NCBI GenBank assembly: GCA_026874595.1
Contig: CM049307.1
Span: 35,384,862-35,448,861, forward strand
Reading direction: 5' to 3'
DNA: 64,000 bases
Source: Sipunculus nudus
Lineage: Eukaryota > Annelida > Sipuncula > Golfingiida > Sipunculidae
Each line of letters opens with the position of its first letter. The first letter of the stretch is position 1. Position numbers and translations under genes: made by a program. Positions 25,423-36,084 of the stretch are shown in pieces. The notes beneath the pieces were generated by a model that made no database searches, was not told the DNA's origin, and worked only from the letters and a program-made list of their open reading frames with translations.

Positions 25423-28300
25423 AACAAGTGACCCATGGGTCATGACGCTCAGCTGACTGGGAAGAGATTTGCAAAAGGAAATTTTATCATCTGAATGGTA
25501 GTATATACCCATTCAACTGAAGCATCAAACAGATTAAAGAATAAGCCAAGATTGTATCTGAATTTATATATCTCAAAATATGGGAAAAAATGCGTAAACT
25601 TTAAAAAAAATACAGGTGGTTCCACCAGTCTGCAGAAACTAATAAAAACACTTAATGGTCAACATCAATGCAAAGAATCATAGTGATTTCTGCATTAATT
25701 GTTCAGATACTTTAGCTTTTGAATCAAATTTTCCATTATTCTGAGGAATACTTCGGAGTCCTATAGCGTGAAGGATATGGGTAACAGAGACCTAATTTCA
25801 GATTTCCAAAGACACTCTCACGGGCCTCCTTGCATGACAAGAATGAAGATTCTAGGTCCAGTTGTTACAATTTGTGCCATGTTAACAGATGACAGCATCC
25901 TTAAAGGTCTCAAAAATAGAAAAAAAAATTCAAAAAAATTTAATAAAATATAGGTTGCACCATAAGTCTGAAGAAACTGATGAAACACTCCATAATCAAT
26001 ATGCATGTAAAGAATCATGGTGACCTCTGCATTAGTTGGTCAGATACTTCAGCTTTTGTATCAAATTGTCCATTATTCTGAGGGATACTTCAGAGTCCTA
26101 TAGCTTGAAGGATATGGGAAACAGAGAACTAACTTAAGGTTTCCACAGACACTTTTCATGGGCCTCCTTGCATGACAAGAATGAAGATTCTAGGTCCAGT
26201 TGTTACAATTTGTACCCTGTTGACACATAACCACATCCTTAAAGGTCTTAAAAATAGAGAAAAAAATTGTAAAAATGTGTAACAAGCCCCATAGCTTGAA
26301 GAATATAGGTAACAGAGACCTAATTCCAGGTTTCTAGGGAGTCTGCAGAAACTGATGAAACATCTCATGATCTCTTTGTATGAAATTTTTGACTATTCTG
26401 GGGGGTACTTTGGGGCCCTACAGCATGAAGGATATGGGTAACAGAGACCTAATTTCAGGTTTCCATGGAGACTTTTCAGTGTGTCAAGAATGAAGATTCT
26501 AGGTCCAGTTGTTATGATTTGTGCCCTGTTAACAGATGTTCAAATTTTTAAAGGTCTCAAAAATAGTGAAAAAAATTTGTAAAGAATCGAAAAATACAGG
26601 TGGCGCCACCAGTCTGCAGAAACCTATGAAACACTCCATGATCAATATCCATGCAAAGAACCATGGTAATCAATGCATTAGTTGTTCAGATATTTCAGTT
26701 TTTGTATCAAATTTTCAATATTCAGCGGGGGTACTTCAGAGCCCCATAGCTTGAAGAATCTGGGTAACAGAGACCTAATTCCAGGTTTCAAAGGAGACTT
26801 TTCATGGGCCTCCCCCAATGTCAAAAATGATGATTCTAGGTCCAGTTGTTATGATTTGTGCCCTGTTAACAGATGACTGCATCTTTTAAGGTCTCAAAAA
26901 TAGAGAAAAAAATCGTAAAAAATCGAAAAAATACAGATGGCGTCCGCAGTCTGCAGAAACTGATGAAACATCTCATGATTAATATGTATGCCAAAAATCA
27001 TGACCATCAGTGATGTAGTTAATGAGATATTGAAGTATTTGTATGAAATTTTTCACTATTCTGGGGGGTACTTTGGGGCCTCATAGCTCAAAGGATATGG
27101 GTAACAGTGACCTAATTTTTGGTTTCCATGGAGACTTTTCATAGGTCTCTCAGAATATCAAGAATAAAGCTTCTAGATCCAGTCTTAACGATTTGTGCCC
27201 TGTTAACAGATGTCCACATTTTTAAAGGTCTCAAAAATAGAGAAAAAAATTTGTAAAAAATCGAAAAATATAGGTTGCACCACCAGTCTGCAGAAACTGA
27301 TGGAACAACGCATGATTAATATGTATGCCAAAAATCATGACCATCAGTGATGTAGTTAATGAGATATTTAAGTTTTTGTATGAAATTTTTCACTATTCTG
27401 GGGGGTACTTTGGGGCCTCATAGCTCAAAGGATATGGGTAACAGAAACCTAATTTTTGGTTTCCATGGAGACTTTTCATAGGTCTCTCAGAATATCAAGA
27501 ATAAAGCTTCTAGATCCAGTCTTAACGATTTGTGCCCTGTTAACAGATGTCCACATTTTTAAAGACCTCAAAAACAGAGAAAACAATTCGAAAAGAATCT
27601 AAAAATACAGGTGGCGCCACCAGTCTGCAGAAACTGATGAAACATCTCATGATCAATATGTATGCCAAAAATCATGACCATCAGTGATGTAGTTATAAGA
27701 TATTGAAGTTTTTGTATGCAATTTTTCACTTTTCTGGGGGGTACTTTGGGGCCCCATAGCTCAAAGGATTTGGGTAACAGAGACCTAATTTCTGGTTTCC
27801 ATGGAGACTTTTCATAGATCTCTCACTGTGTCAAGAATGAAGATTCTAGGTCCAGTCTTTACGATTTGTGCCCTGTTAACAGTTGTTCACATTTTTAAAG
27901 GTCTCAAAAATAGAGAAAAAAATTCGTAAAAAAACTAAAAATACAGGTGGCGCCACCAATCTGCAGGAACTGATGAAACATCTCATGATAAATATGTATG
28001 CCAAAAATCATGACCATCAGTGATGTAGTTAATGAGATATTAAAGTTTTTGTATGAAAATTTTGACTATTCTGGGGGGTCCTTTGGGGCCCAATAGCTCG
28101 AAGGATATGGGTAACAGAGACCTAATTTCTGGTTTCCAAGGAGATTTTTCATTGACCTCTCAGAATGTAAAGTTACAAGATTCTAAGTCCAGCGGTTACG
28201 ATTTGTGCCAGGTTAACGGACAGACGGACAGACAGACAGACGGACGACGGACAAAGAGTGATCGCTATAGCTCAGCATGACTGAAAGTCAGCTGAGCTAA
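25423..28300 (+). mobile_element. E5: family X element with eight 320-340 bp tandem units
   Basis: The left end has AACAAG, a perfect 14-bp palindrome TGACCCATGGGTCA (25429-25442) and GCTCAGCTGA (25447-25456). The right end TCAGCTGAGCTAA closes at 28300. The core is a tandem array: the landmark (G)nTACTT recurs near 25743, 26083, 26400, 26727, 27063, 27400, 27736 and 28073, so the last four units are spaced 336-337 bp. Many units contain a GGTGGCGCCACC palindrome, three perfectly. A (GACG/GACA)n tract lies at 28216-28252. A truncated, rearranged unit occurs near 26280-26345. It lies in the 13.9-kb intron. Confidence 0.85.
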
Positions 28301-28429
28301 AAATAGTCCTTCTATTTCATTTTTAGATACACTTAATTTCCATAATGAAAGGTATTACCCAACGACGCCGATCATTTAATTTGAGCCCTAACAATTAGTC
28401 AGGTTGTGCCTATATATATACACGTGGAA

Positions 28430-28870
28430 CGATCGCTACACTCGTGCGGGAGAGTAGAAAAACTGCCGGGAAACCGCCATCAAATTTCGTTGTTCTGGCG
28501 AAACAGGCTGAAAAAAAATATTGAGCAATTAGAAATGGTTCTTATTTGATTTCAAATAAAGCGGAAGCTTACCGCTGTCGCATTAACTGATTAAATGAAA
28601 GTTCTCTCGACATTCATACTGTCAACTGAACAATGTTGGCATTTAAACCATGTGACACGTTGATTTGCATAAACACGTGCCTGGCCCACGCAAACGTTCT
28701 TGTGATTGGCGAAGCGGTCACGCGTCATACCAGAGAGCCAATTTTAGAGGTCCGTAGTAAAAGTTCACCCCATATGACTTCATTCATCAATATTTTGGCG
28801 GGAAAATGTTCACTGACATCGTGTCGCTCACGCTGGTTATAATTTTTTCAGCAACACTCATGGTGGCACT
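28430..28870. promoter_or_regulatory. Promoter-like CpG-bearing patch
   Basis: A unique, CpG-containing stretch in an AT-rich intron. It holds an octamer word ATTTGCAT (28663-28670), E-box CACGTG (28674-28679), inverted CCAAT (28705-28709), direct CCAAT (28738-28742) and a consensus-like E2F word TTTGGCGGGAAA (28794-28805). An ATG at 28859 is followed by a possible donor CACT|GTGAGT (28871) on the plus strand. It could start an unseen transcript or act as an intronic enhancer; no downstream exon was found. Confidence 0.4.
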
Positions 28871-29252
28871 GTGAGTAGGCCTATATCAAGCAAATGAAGC
28901 GGGCCTATTTAATGGAATCTGCAACTGACGATGTGTAACGCACGTTCTCCACAAATTAGATGTTTGGTATTACAAGAATTGCGTGATTTCGTCAGTTCTG
29001 TGGCGATCATGACAGGGTTTTGCGAGGTGTCTGACGCATCGTTTCTACCGGCCACAGCTGATCAGAACAGGCATAACATATAAGTGACTGTCTTTTTTTC
29101 GGTTGTGTTTCTTTTTAACTGCCTTTGAAAATTTATTTCATTTTATTAATAGCTTTTATAATAAACAGATATTTCCTGACCGTACAGCATTTCTTGTTTA
29201 GACGTAGACAAGATAGAGATCAAAATTGCTCGCTCAGTCATTAATTACAGAA

Positions 29253-29499
29253 AATTACTAGAATATCAGCAAAAGCTGACAAAAGCCCTCAGCCAAAAGA
29301 GCAGTATTTATGGGTGGTAACAGTAACAAGTATTCATGTAATATTTGTCCTCACATGGATGTATATCTGTACATATGTCTTTTGTTCAAGTTGTGAATTG
29401 GAACTAGAGAGGTATGAACTTTGTAAGTCTGGCCCAAGTCTTTGTTAGTCATGCAGCACTTACGAGATCATCAAGGCCAATGACCATTCCATTTTCCAA
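29253..29499 (+). mobile_element. F1, left part: hairpin-ended element split by E6
   Basis: It starts ACTAGAATATCAGCAAAAGC, containing the hairpin TCAGC-AAAA-GCTGA, and matches F2 (57243 onward) for about 150 bp. The sequence is then interrupted by E6 and resumes at 31991 with the F module (AATCCATCCAGTGGTTCC...AGAAATAAGCTCC, TCAAGGTCACCCATC at about 32222). Confidence 0.65.
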
Positions 29500-31990
29500 A
29501 ACAAGGGAGCCATGGGTCATGGCTCTCAGCTGTTATATATGATAAAAAATATGATTTGGGAAAGAGGCATATGCTGGTTTTGTGTGGTTATAAATATGAG
29601 CTTTATTATGAGTTGTTGGTGTTTAGCTTATGTATGATTTTGATAGTATTTTTGGAGACAGGGAAGAGGATTGATTTCATTTATTTTATTAACAAATGGA
29701 GTGCTATTGTCACACAGATTTTTACCTGGCCATATAACTTATAAGCAGCACATAAAATAAAAGAGTTTAACTATTTATTAAAATTTAATAACAAATGTTG
29801 TGCCAATATAATATTTATTAAAAATAACAAGAGAATCATATGATTTTTTTAATAAAATATAACTGAACTAATTATTACATTAATATTATAGAATATATGC
29901 ATTCATGAATACATTTTGAAAGTATTTGCACTGGTATTCAAATACTTTCATTTTTACTTGAATTCCCATTCTTATGCAAGAAATTTTATAATGGAGTACA
30001 TATTCATATTCATATTCATATACATTTGCAAAGTATTTGCACCATGTCTGGTATTTATTCAGTTTTAGCCAAACAATGATGTTGAGAATCCAGAATATAA
30101 ACAAAGGACCCATGGGTCATGACAAAAGTTTGAAAATTTTGCAAATGCAAAATATGAAAAATATTCTATTGTAATGTTTTATATTTATATAAGCATATGA
30201 GAAGCTAAGAGGAAAGGGCCTTCCTACTTGGTTATAGTAAAGTTCTCAATATATGATTGCAAACTAATACTCTGACAAGACTGTCATGAAGAAAAACAGT
30301 AAAAGTTTTGAGATACTGTGATGCATATGAAAAATTTACAGATGGACAGGCAAGTGGACAGAATGGACTAATACCTTCATTCACTTTCAAAGGAATAATG
30401 CATTTAAGTTTATATATAAGCCTATATTTTTAGCATATCCACTTTTTTCATTAATAGTTTTTATCTGATTCATTTTTTTTTTATTTACAAGTGTTATAAA
30501 TCTGTAATATAAAAGTGAAAATATAAGTTAAAATATTAGAATTCTAAGTTGCAATCATTATATATCCAGATTGTAGCTCACATTGGGTCATATTATGCAT
30601 ACACATATATTTTATTATTTTTAAATCAAATGTTTAAACTGAATGTAAAAGAAAATAATGCCACAACATGGCATCTACAAAATTATTCCTTGAATTCCTA
30701 TTAAAAAGTTTTGCACATTGGAGTTTTCCGGACAAGCTTAATTTTATTCACCGAAATAAAATAAAAGATTCAGTAAATTTGATAAAATAAAAACATCTTT
30801 TCAAATAAAGTATACACACTGTTGGTTGAATGAGGGACAAACAATATCATTATGCTAATTACAATCTAAGCTATAATTAATAACTGGAATTAATAGTCAA
30901 TTTCACACCTGGTGAAGTTTTACTCTTCTGAAGTAAAGCATTACTTATCTGATGAACATCCATACTTTCATAGCAATACATCACTTTGTGGACACAATTA
31001 AATGTGCACTTTAATCATTGTAACCCTGGTGGTACAATCCAAAATCTAAAATGTAGCATGTCCAAGAATAAAATAAAATACAGAAAATTATAACATTCAT
31101 CTAGTTTATGCACCAGCTGGGGGGGGGGGGGGGTTGAGTGCAGGGCAGAGGAGAAGCCTGCTAGTAGTGGCCAAGCTGGGTCAAGACAAGCTGCCTGGGG
31201 TGGGTTACATAATGCAAGTGAAGGCTGTACTACTAGGTGGGCCAGATATAAACAACACTTGACATGGTGTATGAAAACTTGAATAAAAGCTACTCTTTTC
31301 AAACAATTTCTTTGAAATTTCAGATTTGAAAAGATTAAATCCTTATGTATATATGCTGTGAAAATTAAATCAACAGTGCTTACAGGGAAAAAACGTGCCA
31401 CTGCCAAAGTTGGACAAAATTTAAGGTATTAATTTTTTATTTATGCTAACAACTTGAAAAATTTGCAAAATTCAGATCTAATTTTGGGCAAACAATTGAA
31501 TCTTGATTAAATAAAGTTATATTCCTGAAAAAAAGTCTTCAGCTTCAGCAATTCTCATGTTAAGTGAGCAAATATATTTCCTGATTTTTTAAAAATTGCA
31601 TTATATTTGGGCCTATAACTTCAAAATAATACCCAATACTGACTTAATTTTTGGTATGTGCACAGAAAATATATGGAAGAACATGAATACTAAATATGAT
31701 CAAAAACAGATCAGTGGTTTTGATATTAGGCAGAATTGAAGTGTAACAATTGCTTTTTTATGGAAAACAGAGGTTTTTCCTTAATATCTCGAAGGAACGA
31801 AGTTCTAATGACCCAATTTTCGGTATGGTAGGAGATTTTGGGGACATCTAATGGTATGCAGAATTTTGGATTCGTAGGTCCAACGGTTTTAAAACGTGCC
31901 CTGTTAACGGACGGACGGCCGGCCGGCCGGACGGACGGCGGACAAAGGACCACGACTATAGCTCAGATGACTTACAGTCAGCTGAGCTAA
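29500..31990 (+). mobile_element. E6: family X element with two left ends
   Basis: The outer left end AACAAG at 29500 has a mutated palindrome (GAGCCATGGGTC) and CTCTCAGCTG. A second left-type end (AACAAAGGACCCATGGGTCATGAC) occurs at 30100. There is one right end, closing CTAA at 31990. The left part matches E1 (ATTCATGAATAC region). The right part is the E7/E8 module with a G15 run at 31119-31133, GGACGGACGGCC-rich (GACG)n at about 31906-31942 and the terminal hairpin. Confidence 0.75.
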
Positions 31991-32300
31991 CAATCCATCC
32001 AGTGGTTCCTTAGAAATAAGCTCCTAAGTTTTTTTCTATTATAAGCTCTGTGACCTTGGGTCATCCATCGTAGAACTTGACCGAGATTTTGTTGATATGT
32101 ATCAGCACCAAAGAAATGAGATTTCTGTGTTGAATACTTTTGGAGATATCCTCCTCACATGGTAAATATTAACACACGCCGGTTATTTTCTATAATTCGC
32201 TCTAAAACGTCGAGAAATAAGTCAAGGTCACCCATCTTCAAACTTGACCAAGATTTTGTTTGTATATACATCAACACCGAAGAAATAAAATTCCTTATCA
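31991..32300 (+). mobile_element. F1, right part, beyond E6
   Basis: Continuation of the F element after the E6 insertion. It has two diverged modules with TCAAGGTCACCCATC-type words and ACTTGACCAAGATTTTGT (near 32070 and 32240), matching 57430-58127. Its own right terminus is not recognised. Confidence 0.6.
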
Positions 32301-32548
32301 GGGTACCGACATCCAATATATGGTTTCATCTTTCAAAAAGTACAGTTTTACATATATTTATATAAACATTTTATATATTCTACTACCTTATTAGGCAATG
32401 ACTATTACTAAAGAGTTCATTTATTACCGTCCTTCTTAATTATACCTCTTCACTTGCAAAGGAAATCTCAAACTGCACTCATTCCTACAATGCTGGCACT
32501 CGCATACAACACAAAATAAAATTGTCTGCAAATTCATGTGAGATCCAG

Positions 32549-32590
32549 AACAAGGCTTACAGGCCTAATGTGAACCTGTGCAATGGGATA
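32549..32590 (+). repeat. Solo family Y left end
   Basis: AACAAGGCTTACAGGCCTAA then TGTGAACCTGTG, the same 32-33 bp layout as the E9 left end (47051-47082) with three substitutions. No matching right end was found nearby. It is either a truncated copy or a left terminus whose body has diverged. Confidence 0.65.
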
Positions 32591-33852
32591 TACATCAGTT
32601 ATAATGCTTCCATGATAACATGCTTGACCATTATTGGAAAAGTACTTGATAACTTTTCAAATACGTGAATGTTAGACATGTACATGTTCAAAGCATGTAC
32701 TAAAACATTTTAAACCCAAGTACAGGATTTTAAGCCTGTAATAAAACACAAAATCTGTTCAGAGATACCTTGTTGTGCATGTTTCAATGGTATCGAGGCA
32801 AGGAATGAATGGAGTACGGGTATGTAATTTGACATAAACCTCGCATATGCTAATATCCGGTAAAAAAAGGTGTAGTAAACTCCAGATTCTCCTTAAAAAA
32901 GAATATTTTTTTCCTCCCTACCTGATGACTTTTTTTGGACCAATGTTAGCCCCAACACAGAAATTTTTAAGGATGGCCTTATAAAGCCATCTACACACAG
33001 ACATATTGACAGCCGAGTAAATTGACCACAAATTTCCTGATAAAATGTCCCTTGGTAAAGTGAGCCCACAGTGGCTCAGCTTTGTGTGATATAAGTTAAT
33101 GTGCATTCAGCATCTTGTGATATGAATCAGCTAAATATCCTGTTTATGACATCCAACTAACACATGCACTGTCCATCGACCTGCATGTTTAGTTTCACAT
33201 TGTAATTTGTAGTCTTAAAAATCATTTTTTCAAGGACCATACTCAATTGCTTTTCAATCACAGACATGCTCAAAGCTTGTGCCTCCTAAATTAATACCTA
33301 CTGTTTAACATAGAGTACATTTAGTATTTGTTAACAGAAGCATTCTCTTGTTCATAGCAATCTTTATCATATTCCAAGATCATGCATACCAGAAGAATTG
33401 TGTAACATATGCTTTTAATTCTCTGTGTATTTATTACAATTATAAGTATTTATCTGAGATATTCTAGTTTTAAATTCTCACGGTTTCAAAGTTTTTCAAT
33501 AATGGAATTAACATGGTTTCTATTCCATGGGGATTTATAAACAAATGCATGGCTACCAATTTTTATTATATTTACACTCTTTTAATAGTGGCTAAAATTT
33601 GGATTATCTGGGTAATCATTATACAAAGTTTATTTTAAAAAGAGCTCAAATACATTAAAATATATTTTCTTCTTAAAGGTTATTAACAAGGCTTTCTACA
33701 GAGAAAAGGCTTAAATAAAGCTGGAAAATAATACTCATGAGTAACTAAGACCATGAAAGAAATATCAAGCATATAACAACTGATTAAAGCAGAACCAATA
33801 TCAGTGATTTTAATTAGAAAAAAAAGAATGTTTGAGATAATTTATGACTTAC

Positions 33853-33948
33853 ATCTGTTTGAACTTTGTCAACAGCCTTCTGGATGGGCCTGCTCAAGTG
33901 GTAACGTTCGATGGCAGACATCATCTGCTTCTGAACTACCGTCTTAGC
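33853..33948 (-). CDS. Tetraspanin exon e4: first helix of the large loop
   Basis: The acceptor TTTTTCTCATAG and donor GAT|GTAAGT are clear. The 32 residues (AKTVVQKQMMSAIERYHLSR, then PIQKAVDKVQTD) form the helical A/B part of the large extracellular loop and join directly to FSCCG of e5, giving the usual VDxxQxxFxCCG spacing. Phase 0 on both sides. Confidence 0.95.
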
Positions 33949-34235
33949 CTATGAGAAAAAAAAATCTGGACACTAGTGATTTGTGACAACTGTCTGTTCA
34001 GATCAAAGCTTAGTCTGAATGTTTGACAGACGTTTTTGCCTGCCTGACAGTTCTGATTGCCTCTGTCTTGATTTATTTTACATCTTCTGTGATGGTTTAA
34101 TAAAAGTCTTTCAGGATGTATTTTCTGATGCACCAATTTGATGGTTGTGTACTCAGTCCTATTTGCAAACGCAAAATGGTGGGCCAGTCTATATGGATGA
34201 ACTAACATTCAAAACTGAATACATACATATATAAA

Positions 34236-34415
34236 TAGAGTGGAACCCTGCCTTGTGACCACCCCACAATTGCGACCACTCCACAATGACGACCACTTTT
34301 CTTGGTCCTGCATATATGATCTAGGTAACTTAGAATTTCACAAGTACGACCACCCTCAAACTACTACCTCTTTGGGCAGTCCCCAAGGTGGTCATAATTG
34401 GGGGGACGTGCCCCT
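34236..34415. mobile_element. GACCACC-type foldback element
   Basis: AGTGGAACCCTGCC...TTGTGACCACC at the left is answered on the right by GGTGGTCATAATTGGGGGGACG, giving imperfect terminal inverted repeats with internal CGACCAC repeats. It resembles the element at 54273-54470. The superfamily is not determined. Confidence 0.6.
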
Positions 34416-35332
34416 GTACACATTAATACACACACACAGATGCATATTAGCACCTTGTTTCTATTGATAAAATATTCCATATTTATATTAACATATCTTT
34501 TCCTGAATGCATTACACAGAATTTTTGCATTTTTTCTTTTTATTTAAAATTCACAACCTAAATATATGTTTGCATAGAAGATATGTAAACCTTACAGTTT
34601 CAATTTAAATCATTGTAGTACATCCAATATATATGTGGGTATCCTTGGATATTTTTCTCCCAGCTGTCAGAACAAAGTCCATCAAGAACTGCCTAACGAG
34701 GAATACCTCGAGCTGTCAGCCAGGTACCTGGCATATTACAATACCTGTGCACCAAGCCACAGGTTAAACTGACAGGCATGCACACAGACCCTTACTACAC
34801 ACATATATAATCACCAGGACAGCCTCTCCTGTTGCTGGGTCAACACACCCACCCCTGCGTATCTTCACAGTGCTGAGGTTACACACCTAGTACCTTACAG
34901 TGCTGTGGTTACACCCATTCCCTGGAAATCATTGATGCCAAAGCCATACCAGAGTGTTACAGGAGTGCTATAACCATTTTATTTCTGAATAAATTATTAC
35001 TAAAAAAATTGAATTTTAAACAGAAGAAAAAAGTTTTGAATTCTTGAATATAAAAACCTAAGGTATTAATCACTTTTAATTATACACCAAATTAAAATCA
35101 AAATCTTTTTACCCTTCCTCATGAATTTCAATCTTTAATCTAAGAGGTCACATTAACAGATATGACTGAATAAACATTAATTGTTCTATATATTTATAGA
35201 ATATTCTGTTTCATGTGACTCACTTTGTTGACTATCAAGTAATTTATCAATATTGTGTAATTTTATATGGAAGCCAAATACAGGTTCCCCTCACCAGTGC
35301 TACAGATTAAGGTACAAATTACAAGAACTTAC

Positions 35333-35407
35333 AGATTCCCTGAAGACAAAAGCCAGGATGCCCAGCACCACTTGTACAATGAAGACGACAATGATGATGG
35401 CAAGGAA
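35333..35407 (-). CDS. Tetraspanin exon e3: TM3
   Basis: The 75-nt exon has acceptor TTTTCTTTTCAG and donor TCT|GTAAGT. The 25 residues FLAIIIVVFIVQVVLGIL-AFVFRES are the third membrane helix; the Gln inside the helix occupies the position where many tetraspanins have a polar Glu or Gln. The exon joins e2 (RESPVLLKI) with a short cytoplasmic turn. Phase 0. Confidence 0.96.
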
Positions 35408-35441
35408 CTGAAAAGAAAATATTAACTCGTGTAATAATCAT

Positions 35442-35645
35442 AACAAGGGACCCACAGGCTATGACACTCAGCTGAATAACATGACCATATAGCCTACTAA
35501 CATTCACAACAGGAATTTTATCATCTGAAAACCAATTGATATTAACTTCAAATGTGATCTTGACCTTTTACCTTCTGACACCAAATTCAATCAGATTCTT
35601 CCCTAAGTGATGGGTTAAACACAGTTATGACCAATCTATACAGGT
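35442..35645 (+). mobile_element. 5'-truncated-body family X copy next to exon e3
   Basis: AACAAGGGACCCACAGGC (palindrome damaged) and GACACTCAGCTGA form a left end. It is followed by a single E3/E4-type module (TGATCTTGACCTTTTACC, CCCTAAGTGATGGGTTAAAC). The right end is lost. It begins 35 bp upstream of the e3 acceptor in gene orientation. Confidence 0.65.
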
Positions 35646-35991
35646 TACAAGTATAAGATTTCTGAAGAACTAGTGTATGTGTCCATTCTCCAAAAATCTT
35701 CCTGTTTGTAAAACATGCACGGCTTTACTTTCCTTGCTGCTGTTGTAGCCTGCCTTTGCGCCTCCTGATGGTGTAGCCAACTCTCAAGTTGGTTATGATT
35801 TTCTTGAATATTATAAAGGACTATATTTGTGTTCATGAACCTTAGTATGAACATGTTAACTGAATAAAAACATGCCACAGAAAGTATTAAACAAAATGTG
35901 GCATTCACACACATATTCATCTGAAATGAATAAAACAAGCCATGATAAAAAATTCCTCTATTTTAAATTTAGATAAATTATAACACACTAG

Positions 35992-35993
<2 letters not shown>

Positions 35994-36080
<87 letters not shown>
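35994..36080. repeat. (AT)n microsatellite
   Basis: An AT dinucleotide tract of about 87 bp with one TTT interruption near 36022. Confidence 0.95.

Positions 36081-36084
<4 letters not shown>

Noticed and set aside
31015-31407. 130-codon minus-strand frame
   Set aside because: It runs across E6 repeat sequence including the G15 run; no domain or splice logic.
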